The notes beneath the pieces were generated by a model. It was given only the letters and a program-made list of their open reading frames with translations. It was not told the origin of the DNA and searched no databases. Shown piece after piece: positions 22,501 to 33,328 of a stretch of DNA of 64,000 bases. Source of the stretch: Maylandia zebra (taxonomy: Eukaryota; Chordata; Actinopteri; Cichliformes; Cichlidae); the NCBI RefSeq assembly GCF_041146795.1, contig NC_135167.1, positions 3,673,454 to 3,737,453 of the forward strand. Direction: 5' to 3'. Position 1 is the first letter of the stretch, and each line of letters opens with the position of its first letter. The position numbers were made by a program, and so were the translations under genes.

Positions 22501-24351
22501 CTACTTCAGCTTGACACTTTTATCTGATAAGTGACTTTAACCGTGAAAAAAATCCAAATAAATGAACCTGGAATTTATTGTGAATTTATTTATTAATTAG
22601 TTCCCTGGTAACCGAATTACAGCCACTTTCAGGAAGCAACAGAAATGTTCATTTTAAATCTGTTTAATCTAATCAATGTGTAGTTCAAGTCAACAATCTG
22701 TAGGTATTAAAAGCACTTCGCCAATAAAATAAATACATTTTTCACATTCCAGTGGCAAGCTGGGATTGGTTCCAGCCCCCCTGTGAACCTGAAGGGGATA
22801 AGCTGATGGAAGGACGGACTTGTACTCATTTAATACTTATTATTTTGTAAGTTTTGTTTGTTTATTAAATAAGTGAGAGCAAATGGTTAACCCATCAGAA
22901 CTGAATTTATATGTAAAATTAATATTTTTGTATTATTTGTTTATTAAACAGTGCAAACGTGTTCAGAGATTTTTCTTTGGCTGGATTCCAGACTTTTATT
23001 AGCAGAAAATGTGATTAATTGCGTTTTAAAGCAATTAATGAATGAATCAGAAAATATTTTACACATAAACTGATAATAACTGCTACAGGTATCGCTGAAC
23101 GGTTATTTATGACTGACTTATAACAGATCAGCTTTGACGCTCACAGATCTCTGACAGTCTGATCATAAATTTAAATGCAGAGGATGGATATTAAACCGGT
23201 TATCAGGGGTCTAGGATGCTGATGTTTTTACTGCCTGGTTTAAAGAAAATGAACCATATTTGATGTTAAGTTTCATTTAAATAAAACAGTTGGGGAAACG
23301 AATATTTAACCTCTGGGAAATGTCTCGATAATCATTACGATGAAGCAAAAGCTTCTTACCTGCGTCTGGTGCGTTTATTCTGAAACTTCAGCTGGGTATT
23401 TTGTATGATGTTATCATAGTTTGGTCATATCGGTTTATCACATGTGACCCACATTAAGCTGACCTATTGAATTGGTTTTATTCTGAAGCGCCACACCGGT
23501 GCTGGTGAGTGCGCGCCTCACGCGCGTTTTTACGCACAGCTTTTATGATCTGCAGGACTTTGTGCACGGCCTTTGGACCTTCTGCTCTGTTCTTAATGCC
23601 TGTTTTACTGCAGCTGGGAGTCAAACATTACCCCGTTAAATGCCTCCTATTTTGAACTGACCTTAGTGTAACAGCAGCTGATGAGGAGCAGCGGTAGCAG
23701 GTACCCCAACACCAGGAGGGTCACTTTGTAGGCGTTTTTGGAGGCTCCGGCCCAGTCCTCCCAGCAGAAAGTTCCGTTGTGGTAGCTAATGAGGCCCTGG
23801 TGCTTGGCCACCGGCACCGAGCACACCAGAGACATCGTCCAGATGACGCACAGCCCTGCCAGTGCGTTCCTTGGGCTCCGGACGCTCAGAGATTTGTTGG
23901 AGCGCACCACGGCAATGTAGCGGTCCACGGACATGGCCACGAGCGTGAAGATGCTCACAAGCATGTTGACGGTGAAGATGTAGTGTACAAACGTACAGAG
24001 GAAGGCCCCGAACACCCACTCCGGCAGAGTGTAAATGGTGGCTTGGAAGGGCACGCAGAAGAGCAGGAAGCCGAGGTCCGCCACGCTCAGGTTCAGGATG
24101 AAGATGTTGGTCGGGCTAAGCGAGCGCCTCCCAACTCCTCCTCCACTTCCACCGCCGCCTCCCCCACCTGCGCTGTACCCCACCTTCCCTATCACTACTA
24201 GCACTAAAATGTTCCCCACCACCCCCAACACGAAAATGATCCCGAACACCACCGGCACAATCACCGACTCCGGTGTGTGTCCGTCGTCCTCTGACCGATT
24301 GAACTCGGGGAGGTCAGGCACGGAGCAGGAGTCGTTTACCGGGAGCGCCAT
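10642..24351 (-). CDS. galr1: Galanin receptor type 1 (three exons, complete)
   Basis: Exon 1 is 23662-24351 (ATG at 24351; 230 codons), exon 2 is 22195-22260 (22 codons) and exon 3 is 10642-10959 (105 codons plus stop), all phase 0 with GT-AG introns. The product is 357 aa; human GALR1 is about 349. Exon 1 covers the N-terminus (NDS glycosylation site) through TM5 and includes NIFILNLSVADLGFLLFC (TM2), SVDRYIAVV (DRY) and TFCWEDW (second loop cysteine). Exon 2 is the third intracellular loop (HLHKKMKNMSKKSERSKKK). Exon 3 has TM6 (FTICWMPHH), TM7 (NPILYAF) and FLSENFRKA. This exon plan, with the loop on its own exon, is that of GALR1, not GALR2/3. The receptor binds galanin and couples to Gi in neurons and endocrine cells. 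Oddities: a glycine-rich first intracellular loop, and valine where human GALR1 has His267. A galr1a/b assignment is not possible. Confidence 0.93.
12188..12575. mobile_element. Inverted pair of Rex1-type LINE 3' ends
   Basis: About 12188-12455 is the 3' UTR of a Rex1-type LINE on the minus strand (reverse of ...gggagtttttcc...tttggtgctgtgtaaataaaat). About 12466-12570 is a shorter piece of the same 3' UTR on the plus strand (aaagggagtttttccttcc...gtctgattgttgg...). The two pieces point away from each other. They lie in galr1 intron 2. Confidence 0.75.
12576..15834. other. galr1 intron 2, no feature recognised
   Basis: AT-rich intronic sequence with only short, unsupported open frames. No RNA gene or recognisable element was seen. 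Confidence 0.5.
15835..16165 (+). repeat. Common teleost dispersed repeat, near full length
   Basis: It contains the hallmark strings 'gcctcacagcaagaaggccc', 'cctcccacagtccaaagaaa', 'ctgggataggctccagc' and a 'gatggacggatgg' 3' tail. The (GATG)n tail suggests mobilisation by an RTE-type LINE. Other parts of this family lie at 7978, 22740, 35275 (reverse) and 45115. Confidence 0.8.
16526..16590 (+). repeat. (AT)n(GT)n microsatellite
   Basis: A short AT run is followed by an almost pure GT run to 16590, directly abutting the cagtgttagggagtaac repeat end. Confidence 0.95.
16591..16785 (+). repeat. Terminal part of a hAT-like element
   Basis: Starts cagtgttagggagtaacg and continues with repeated 'gagtaactgtattctgttac' motifs, a known end type of vertebrate hAT elements. 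The other end was not found. Confidence 0.5.
16786..16876 (+). repeat. tRNA-like SINE head or tRNA pseudogene
   Basis: A D-arm-like segment gctcagttagatgagc (A box) is followed about 40 nt later by a B-box-like cccgggttcgagt. The anticodon arm does not fold cleanly, so a working tRNA gene is not claimed. A possible gag-like reading (starting MDPEPAVHGQ) follows but is broken. Confidence 0.4.
17459..18969. mobile_element. TA-flanked DNA element of 1.5 kb carrying a possible spliced mini-gene
   Basis: The ends cacagcaaattc and (reversed) cacagcaaatcc are inverted copies. TA occurs on both sides (17457-17458 and 18970-18971), and removing the element plus one TA rejoins the Rex6 reading. Both ends are dense in agtgttaa/ttaacact/agagttaa motifs. 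Inside are a GC-rich stretch near 17710, a strong donor (atgcttg|gtaagt, 17801/17802), an acceptor (ctccacacag, ending 18393) and a 69-codon frame ending in an overlapping AATAAA. No transposase was found, so it is probably non-autonomous. The superfamily is not identified. Confidence 0.7.
18416..18625 (+). CDS. Small unidentified ORF (69 aa) inside the TA-flanked element
   Basis: ATG 18416 to TAA 18623-18625; AATAAA overlaps the stop. The protein has an even, protein-like composition, for example FHKVMNEGHAYCIEEISDEN and AVICIYHVRPFD. It begins about 22 bp after a good splice acceptor. An in-frame stop precedes the ATG in the unspliced sequence, and the exon-1 ATG at 17795 would read into a different frame, so the spliced product is unclear. 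It is not recognised and may be a captured host exon. Confidence 0.35.
   Translation: MGESRSALKFHKVMNEGHAYCIEEISDENAVICIYHVRPFDKQNSNESENMYTVTSFRKCFEIVVHSSE
19133..19359. mobile_element. hAT-type MITE, 227 bp, with 8-bp target duplication
   Basis: Termini caggggtgggcaactcc and ggaattgcccacccctg are inverted copies. The direct repeat acctacgc flanks it at 19125-19132 and 19360-19367. The insertion is inside the Rex6-type LINE, splitting its QAINTYALQ reading. Confidence 0.92.
19831..22194. other. galr1 intron 2 remainder, no feature recognised
   Basis: Apart from galr1 exon 2 at its right edge, no coding, RNA or mobile feature can be supported. AT-rich and low-complexity runs occur around 20700-21000. 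Confidence 0.5.
22740..22830 (+). repeat. 3' end of the common teleost dispersed repeat
   Basis: Contains 'gctgggattggttccagccc' and 'ggggataagctgatggaagg', matching the end of the 15835-16165 copy. Lies in galr1 intron 1. Confidence 0.65.
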
Positions 24352-27300
24352 AGTGGGGCAGCTGGAGGGTTAGAGGTGCAGAGAGGGACAGGCTGACAGA
24401 AAGACCAGCTCCATGATCCCGATCAAACACCTCCAGCAGCGGAGTCAGCTCTGAGACTCTGAGGACTCCTGGAAACACTGCAAGTTTAGGGAAACGTTGA
24501 AGGCTGTTTCCTGTCCGGGGACTTCAAAGTAAAGCCATGTTATTCAAAAGGTAGTCCTCTATTTCTTACTTTTATTCGTGCTAATAAAGAACCTAGATGT
24601 TCAGCAGTGAACAAAGCATCTTCATTTCATCTTGAGAAAGAACAAAACAAAACGTCACTGAGAACCAGAGCACATAAAACAGTATTAGAGTGAAGGCACA
24701 AAAAGCAGGTGAAATTTTACATCTTAAAGATGTCAACAGATTCCTTTAAAAGCTCAGGAGATATTTAGTTAATTGAAATTATTTATAAAACAAAAAGTTC
24801 ACTTTTTAGGGAGTAATGCAAATAAAAAAATAAAAAAGCTCCAATGCAGTGTGTGTGCAAACATTTTATGAAACTCAAACAATACTTTTTAAAACAAAAA
24901 CTATGGACCTGTTATTATTTACATCAGATGCATATTTTTAAAGATTTGTGTCCCAGAGATAATGCCACTTTTTAACATGTTGTGATATAGAGACTAAAGT
25001 GCATGGCATTTGTTGTTGTCACTGTATATTCTTGTATAATAGGTTTCTGGTCACTTTATATAGTTAAACGCTATGAGTGTGGAGTGTAAGAGTTCGACCT
25101 TTTGCAAAAATGAGCAGGAATGAAGCTGAACTACTAAGAGTTGGTTTGATATTTTGTGCTTTTTCCTCATTATTTTTTGTCCATTTTTGTATCAACTCAT
25201 GTTTATACAATATAGATTCTGTTTATGTTCTTTGATAGGTTTAAAGTGCTTTTTTATTTATTCGTATCTGTTTTTCTCTCCTAATAACTAACAGAATATC
25301 AGTGACCTGGGTTTCGTGATGTTTCTCCTCCTCAAAACTTTCTGTGTCGCTCCCAGCTGTCTTGACCAACGAGGCTTTTATTTTGTTGAGCAATTTGTTT
25401 GCCATTTCCCGTTCAGAAGTTTCGAGGCGTGTCTCAAGTTCGATTGATTTCGATGGCACTTCGTACACGCTGAGCTTTTACTGTCTGCTATGAGTCACCA
25501 CAGCGTTTCATTCACGTCAATATTTAGTTTAAAAAACGAAGATAAAGTTTCTGTGAGTCTAAAATCGGACTATATCTGATCACTTTTAAACTTTTAAACT
25601 CGGTTACACTAAAATCCTCTCGTGCTGATAAGTCTAACTGTGGATCATTGCACGCACAGATTATGTTTTATCTGGTGAGATAACATTATCACACATTACA
25701 TCACACATTTTCTACGAGTGCTTCTCAACCTGCAGTCTTTACTGAACCAAGAAGCCTGAGAAAAAGTACTGTTCTGCTTCAGAGCAACACACCTGTGCTC
25801 AGGATGCTGTGGAGAACTAAGTAGGAGCCGTGGCCTGTTAATAATCCATATTTTAAACCAACCACTTTATTAAGAACACATACGCAGTCTAATGAAACCC
25901 AAAACAACAGCACAGATTCCAGTTTTGTTCTTTTATGCTCATTAAAGTTGCAGTAGGAGGTGGTTCACTGCATATTGAAAAGTGTTCCTAATATTTTTTC
26001 CTAGTATAATAAACTACACGTTTATGAATCAACATATCACTTCCTCTCGCATTGCCTCATTACTTTTGGACCTGTTTGGTTTCTGCTACCTGGTGCTCTG
26101 AATGGGTCAGTTACCATTTTATATTTACCAGCCTCGCTAGTGCTGTTTATGTTAAATGAACACAGATATTGTTGTGTAATTAAGGTTTTTTTTATGCTTT
26201 CATACTTATACTTTTATACAGCTTATAAGATTATATTTGGACAAAACTTTACTTAATTTAATGTTGTGCAACATCAGTCAGTCACTGTTACTTGAGCTGG
26301 TCAAGCATGAGGAAAGTCATGTAGTTTAAAAAAAAATTTTTTACAGAAAATGTAAAATAATTAAACAAAAAAAGTCAGATTTTTGGTTTTGGTGGAGCTT
26401 TTAAAGGAGATAAACAAAACAAAACTTACGTTGTAGTGCTAACATATAACTGAGTAATAAACTAACTGCTCAGATAAACTCACCTAACATCCAAGAGAAG
26501 AATGGGAGCTTGAATACGTGTTGATCAGATAAACTTGAGCACGTATTGGTGACACGCACTAATACATGACCTGATTACAAAAAACGAAATAAAATAACTT
26601 ACTTTTCAATTATTACTTTCACTTAATGGTTATCAAACCCAAAATATCTAAATAACTAAGTCAAATGATATGAACAACATATTTAAAGTAACTAGTTTCA
26701 TCATCTCTTCCACCCATGATATCGCAAAAATTGGTACAATCCATTCATAACTTCATGTATTTAACAGCCAGTACCGATCTGCTCCTTTCACTCCCTCAGC
26801 AGCTGTACCCCCCAGTGCAAAGAAAACAAGAGCAAGAAGTTAAGACAAAATAAGAAAGTAGGTTAACAGACCAGGACCTTTAATTAAAAGTGTGCACTCT
26901 AAATATAACTAAGTGTTTTCATAGGTTACGAATTATGGTTAAGGATAGGCCTGCCCAGTAAAGTCACTGTGAGCTTCAGCTGAATTCTGTGCTTCAACTA
27001 TAACTTACATTAATTCATACAATTTCATAATGAAAACCTTCGACACACATACCCCAGATTAGTTCTTGCAGTGCAAGCTTAGATTAATTATTCGGTTCAG
27101 AGTAGTTTAGCATATCTTTGGCTATCGCAGTGAGCAGCATGACTCAGGAGGACATGTGGACCTGTGCAGGTCCCACTTTGGGAAGTACCCCTCATGTTTC
27201 TTTGACACTAAAAAGAGCTCATTCATAATTTGTTCAGCTAGTTTTAAAGAATAATGCTACTAAAATTGCTAATACAAATATTCTGCAGTCATAATCAACT

Positions 27301-27708
27301 GTTCTAATGTGTGGTGAAAATGTTTCTCCTGTTTGTTGTGACTTTGCAGCAACTGCTAAATAAACTTGAATCTGTAACATGAAATCAAAAATCACGTGTC
27401 ATTTGTGTGCAGTGGAAAATTGGTTTTATTTAAATGAGCCTATCACTTATGAACTGGGCTTTAAAATTCAGCAAATCCCACTTCCTGGAGTCGCTGTTCC
27501 ACTAATTAAAACTGAAAATGTGGAAGCTTTGAGAAGTTGCTGCAGAGCTGTAATGCTTTCCTGATAAAGTTGACGCATGTCACAGGTGACAGACCGGGGA
27601 GAGGCAGCGCTAGCATAACAGATTAATTTAAGCAGCAGCTCACCCAGCTGAGCCTGAAAGCGCCACCATGATTAATATTATTATTGTTCATGTAATTAAA
27701 AAGGACCA
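24352..27708. other. Upstream flank of galr1, no gene recognised
   Basis: The first 100-200 bp should contain the galr1 5' UTR and promoter (minus strand), but no clear TATA box is visible. The rest is AT-rich with no supportable gene or element. Confidence 0.5.
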
Positions 27709-27710
27709 GT

Positions 27711-27733
27711 GTGTACACACACACACACACACA

Positions 27734-27768
<35 letters not shown>
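27711..27768 (+). repeat. (CA)n microsatellite
   Basis: Nearly pure CA repeat interrupted by one 'cagaca'. Confidence 0.95.
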
Positions 27769-27770
<2 letters not shown>

Positions 27771-28794
27771 CTTTTTTTTGTATTTCCAACAAACCTGCAA
27801 CCTTCAGGCAGGACCTGTTAAACATCACATCATCAGTGTAGCTCATTCAGAGTCAGGGCCATGCACTCCATCCTGCTGCTGGAAACAGAATTTTATTCAT
27901 CTGTCAGAGATACATACAATTATAGGAAACATTTGTAGGAAATGGAATAACTTTAATAACAATCAAATTGTGTATTTTCAACCCAGTTAAAAAACGTATT
28001 GTCAGTAGTAATGAGTGAGCTGAAGGCCGAGAAGGCCACAGACAGACTGACAGTCACTGGGAGTCTGAGATGGGCAGATGCACTGATGCTTTTTCCACTT
28101 GATAACTATATTTTTCTCTTCGTGCAGCTGATAGCACTCTCATGGAGAGTAAATGTGATTAAAACCTGACGTAATCAACAAAGCAGAAGGTGATCAGACA
28201 ACATGTTTACCAATGACAGGGTTCATTTCCTGTCTGATTTATGGCATCAGACATTTAATAACATGACTGTGAGTGAGAGGTGGTAGTGGTGTGTTTGTCT
28301 GTGTTTGTCTGTGCATTTGTGTGCACATTTATCTGCTTGTTCTTGACGTATCTTACTCTTGTTTCTCCCTTGTTACGTCAAACCTTTCTAGGATTCCTGT
28401 TTTTATTGCCTTCTGGGAATTCTAGTTTTTAGTTAATAAAAAGCTTACGTATTATTGTTCAACCAGCCTGCTGGGTCCTCTCTGCAGCTTATTATGACAC
28501 TAGTGTCCTTACTTTTGAATACCCCCAAAGGAAGAAGAAGAAGAAAAAGATGCAATAACTCAGAAATTAGTTCAACTAAGCAGCCAGCTGTGAGCTCAGC
28601 TCCCTCAAAGATAACTCACACCACTGTGCAACAAACAAACCACATATGAAGAAAGTAAACATATCATAAATGCACTGATATCTTGGAGTAAGCAAAATAA
28701 TTAGATGCAAACATATGAACATATTATGTGAATGAAAAAAAAATTTACCCTTGTCCTGATATCTTAGAGCTTTTGATTTTTGTAGGTTAAAAGA
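27769..28794. other. No feature recognised
   Basis: Intergenic sequence with short frames only; no gene or repeat could be supported. Confidence 0.5.
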
Positions 28795-30165
28795 TCTCAA
28801 AAAGAAACATCATTCCTTGATCTAAAGAAGCTCGAGAACAACTGAGAAAGAAAGTCAGTGACATCTATCAGCCTGGAAAGGGTTACGAAGCCATTTCTAA
28901 GGCTGTGAGACTCCAGTGAGCCATGGTGAAGACCCCAAAGGTTGATTCTGTTCATCTGGACGCAGCGTTTTCAGTGGCAGAAACGTTTCGTCACTCATCC
29001 AAGTGACTTCTTTGTTCTCAGCTGACCGCAGCTTTCCCCAGCCTTATAAACAGGACATTTGCACAACATCGGAAACCAGCCCACCGAATGAACAACGGGC
29101 TGTGAGGTCAGTTCCTGGATCATGTCAAGGAACTGACCTCACAGCCCGTTGTTCATTCTGAACAATCTGATCATCAAAAAGTGTTGAAAACTTGTAACAG
29201 TGATGAACTTATTCCCGAGTAGCTAGCCTCCCAAAATTACACCAAGAGCAAATCAACGACTCATTCAGGAGGTCACAAAACTCAGAACCGCATCTAAAAT
29301 ACTGCAGCCCTCACTTGCCTCAGTTAAGGTCAGAGGTCATGATTCAACAATAAGAAAGAGCCTGGTAAAAAAAAAGAACACTGTTCACAAAAAAGAACAC
29401 AAAGGTTTGTCTCACATTTGCCAAAAAACATCTTAAAAATCTCCAAGTTTGGAAAATATTTGGACTGATGTGACAAAAGCTGAACCTTTTGAGTTCAAAT
29501 CACACATAAAAACACATCCAGCATTTCATAAACATACCCATAATACCACCAGTCAAACTTGGTGGTGGTAGCATGATGGTCTGGTACTGCTTTGCTGCTT
29601 TAGGACCTGGACACTTGCTCTAGCTGATGGAATCATGAATTCTGTTCTCTCTCCTCAAAACGTCAGAGAAGGTCTGGCTCAAGTGCACTTGGGTTTTTCA
29701 TCGGACCCAAAACACACCAGCACGTCCACCTGTGATTTTGGAGAGGCCTAGTCAAAGTCTGACTCCGAACCATTTTAGATGCTTTGGCCTTAAATAGGCC
29801 GTTCATACTTGAAATCCCTCCAGTGTGGCTGGATTTAAACAATTTGCAAGGAAGAGTGGGCCAAAATTCCTCACCAGCAATGTGTAAGACTCAGTGCCAG
29901 TTATCACACATGTCTGGTTGCAGTTTTTGTTGCCAACCACTTATTAGGTATAAGGGGGCAGTGACTTTCGCACAGGGCCAGCTAGGTTTGGTAAAAAAAA
30001 ATCCTTAATAAATGAAATAGATTTCTTCAAACCTACATTTTGTATTTACTCAGGTTATCTTTGATTAACGTTAGAATTTGTTTGATCTGAAGCATGCAAG
30101 TATGACAAATATGTAAAACACTAATAAATCAAGAAGGAGGAAAATTCTTGTTCAAGCCGCTGTAC
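28795..30165 (+). mobile_element. Decayed Tc1/mariner transposon
   Basis: Reading along the plus strand gives a degraded Tc1-type transposase gene: 'aaagggttacgaagccatttctaaggct', 'cctcacttgcctcagttaaggtcag', 'cttggtggtggtagcatgatggtctgg', 'aaaacacaccagcacgtccacc' and 'gagtgggccaaaattcctc' each match the usual landmarks in order. Indels and stops disrupt every frame. The element's typical subterminal text ('cacagggccagctaggtttgg') is near 29980. Clean terminal repeats were not found. A foreign segment lies at about 28937-29160. Confidence 0.85.
28937..29160. repeat. Inserted repeat segment with a 31-bp perfect hairpin
   Basis: It breaks the Tc1 sequence between 'gtgaagaccccaaag' and 'aacaatctgatcatc'. 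It carries the common fish motif 'cagaaacgtttcgtcactca'. Its right half is a perfect inverted repeat: arms 29086-29116 and 29128-29158 with an 11-nt loop. It resembles the ends of Penelope-like or related fish repeats; the family is uncertain. Confidence 0.6.
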
Positions 30166-31755
30166 AACAACTGAAAGGATAGGATTTCAAAAGAAACATA
30201 ATGTGATTAACCAAATTTTTGCATGCATTAAGAATTAATTAATTCAAAAGAACAAATGATGGGGCCTGGAGAGACGCTGCTCCTGCAGAGCCTGCTGCCT
30301 GTGAGACAGGAAGAAAGAATTTTAAAATCTCTTTAGATACCACTGACTGTTCAGGAGCTGTTGTTGATTGGACTTTCTGAAATATAAAACAGAGCCATGC
30401 TGGTGGCTGCAGCATCAGATGAATATTAATAATATGCTGCATTTGCAAATTAAATTTGACAGATTAGGCGTCTTTTCAGGCATCGCCATTCGTCAGTGGA
30501 GACAAAAACACAGCAGCAGTCTCCTCCTTTGAAGGGGCAGCGCGAAGTAGAGCAACAGCATTTAAATGGCAGCAGGAACCAGTACCAGCCTCGGCACTGG
30601 TTCAGTCTCTGAATGCTGCATGTTCCAGGACTCCAACAAACACAATGTGTCCAAGCTTTGACTGTTTTTACTAGAATGAGGGGTACATAAAAGTAAAATC
30701 CGGCGCTTCTGTTAGTCTTTACCGTTTAAAACATGAAATCTTTTTTTTGTTTTGTTTGTTCTTTTGCTGTTCTGTTACCACACTCTGCTTTTCTGATGCT
30801 GTAAAACTTTCAGAGCTTTCATTGCTGAATTAAAACATGAAATTCTTTTTTTTTTCTGAGTGCAGGAACACCGCTGATTTGGGCCATTTCCCCTGCCAGC
30901 TTTCATTATCTTCACTCTGATGTTGTTCTCACGTCACGAAGTCAATCAGAGGAGCCGCAGCAGCTTCACGCCTGCAGCAGCAAACTGGGGAAAACACAAA
31001 TCACAGGTCTTATAATGCTGAAATCAAAATGAATCATATAGGTAATGTGCTGTAGGCCCCTGCTTACAGTCAGCATCAAGAGCTGGAGACCAGTTACCAT
31101 GGAAACAGAGGCTGAGTCCCTGATGACCTGCGGTCTGAACTGAATCATCTGTTTATTTGACTCCGGTTAAAACAAGCCAACAACAAATCTACAGATTGAC
31201 TCTGACATTTTATTTTCATCTCTGCACAAAGAAGAGCTTAAACAAGCCCCCCCAGCCCCCGGCCACCATTTGTTATCCACTTCAAATATAATCATTATTG
31301 ATCAGGCAGGATTCTCAGAAGCAGTCCGGCCATGTGTATTTCCTGGAAACATTTAATAAAGATATAGTGTGCAACATTTGAGCGTGATGTTACCTTTGGT
31401 TTTTAAGCTCTGCTCACTTTGGAGTACCTTTTCAGCTGTGAATGAGTAAATCAATAAATAATAATAACTTTCCTAATAAAACAGGCAGTGGATGCTTTCA
31501 TTTTCAGGACCATCGACAGCCGAAAGCCAACACCCTGTTGCTTCACACCCCTTCAGAGAGGACTCAGAATATGAGCGATTTCTACTAGACTAGGGCTTAA
31601 AGACAGACTTTTCCATCGTTAAGAGCTCCACATATGTCAGGAGGTCAGCATGTGACTACAGTTTAACTGAAGATGGGCATACACAAAGCAGCTACACTCT
31701 TTAAATCTCTTCTACTACCTAATCAATTTTAATTTAAAAGCAGCAGCGAATAAGC
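30166..31755. other. No feature recognised
   Basis: Intergenic sequence with T-rich runs; no gene or element could be supported. Confidence 0.5.
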
Positions 31756-31806
31756 AATTCTGTTTACATTATCCATGCTTCCCTTCAGCAGTATAATTAG
31801 AAGGCG

Positions 31807-32875
31807 CAGTTCCCTGTGGTGCTCCTGTGCTGCTGATCACGTCTGACACAGTGGTCAGCAGCACAGGAGCACCACAGGGAACTGTGCTGTCCCCTCTTCT
31901 CTTCACCCTGTACACCTCTGACTTCTGCTACAACTCTGAATTATGCCACATTCAGAAGTTTGCAGACGACACAGCCATCATGGGGTGTATCTGGGATGAT
32001 CAGGAAGAGGAGTACAGAAGTCTGGTGAGGAACTTTGTCGCATGGAGTCACACAAACCACCTGCAACTCAACACCTCAAAGACTAAGGAACTGGTTGTGG
32101 ACTTCGGGAGGTCCAGAGAAGGTCCACTGCCGGTTCAGATAGAGGGGGAGGAGGTGGAGGTGGTCAACAAGTACAAGTACCTCGGGCTGTGGGTGGACAA
32201 TAAACTGGACTGGTCATGCAACACAGAGCACCTGTATAAAAAAGCCCAAAGCCGACTGTACTTCCTCAGGAGGCTGAGGTCTTTTAACATCTGCAGGAAG
32301 CTCCTGAGGATGTTTTACCAGTCGGTGGTTGCTGGAGTACTTTTCTATGCTGTGGTGTGCTGGGGGAGCAGCACAGCAAAGAAGGACTCATCCAGGCTGG
32401 AGAAACTGATCAGGAAGGCTAGCTCTGTGGTCGGCATGAAGCTGGACACTCTGGTGACAGTGGCAGAGAAAAGGACATTAAAGAAACTGCTGGACATTAT
32501 GGACAATGCCAGACATCCTCTGCACACGGCCATAAACAATCAGAAGAGTCTGTTCAGTGACAGGTTGCTTCTCCCAAAGACAAGAACTAACAGACTTAAA
32601 AACTCCTTTGTCCCACACGCCATCAGACTGTTTAACTCCTCTCTGGAGGGGAGAGGGAGGGGAAACAGGAGGACAAAGGAGGGGGGAACAACTAAGCTGT
32701 AGTGCCTCTTCACCTCACTGTACAATACCTTTTGTGCAATACTTTTGTAAATAGTCAACAGTGCAATAGACTCAATACTTGAAATGTGCAATTCACTTGT
32801 ATTTTTATTTTTATTCCTATTTATTCTATTTATCCCCTTCATATATTTTATTTATATTGTCTCTGTATTTATATA

Positions 32876-32919
<44 letters not shown>

Positions 32920-33037
32920 ATATTCTGTAACTCTGTAACTTCTGTCGGTGCTGTGCTTTTTTGGAAATCGAATTTCCCAGAGGAACCCACCCGAGGGATT
33001 AATAAAGTTCTATCTAATCTAATCTAATCTAATCTAA
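31807..33037 (+). mobile_element. L2-type LINE 3' part with open reverse-transcriptase frame
   Basis: An uninterrupted 291-codon frame (31827-32702) encodes the reverse-transcriptase core and C-terminus: GAPQGTVLSPLLFTLYTSDF, then KFADDTAIMG (the catalytic ADD motif), HLQLNTSKTKELVVDFGR, KYLGLWVDNKLDW and the HAIRLFNSS tail typical of fish L2 elements. The 3' end is aataaagttctatctaat with (ATCTA)n repeats. The first visible base lies in the RT domain, so it is strongly 5'-truncated. Its 5' end is folded back as a 30-bp inverted repeat (31807-31836 and 31855-31884). A TG/TA simple repeat lies at 32875-32920. Confidence 0.88.
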
Positions 33038-33328
33038 TTTTCATTGCTATGCAGATGATACCCAGATTTATTATTCCATGACTCGACACATAAATTAGCT
33101 AAACTGCAGGAATGTCTTAAAGACCTAAAGACCTGGATGACCTCTGATTGTTGAGGTTATTGTACTCAGCTCTAAAAATCATAGAAACGTGCTGAAATCC
33201 CAGAAAGTTAAATCTTCATCTTCATTTGTGTCTCGACTGAAGAAGCCACTGGGAAGGGTGACAAAGCCACTACCACTGAAAATGCAAGGCCCAAATGAAC
33301 AAAATCAACTTTCTGGGATACTCTGGAT

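Noticed and set aside
23779-24201. 140-codon plus-strand frame
   Set aside because: Antisense shadow of galr1 exon 1; high GC keeps the frame open.
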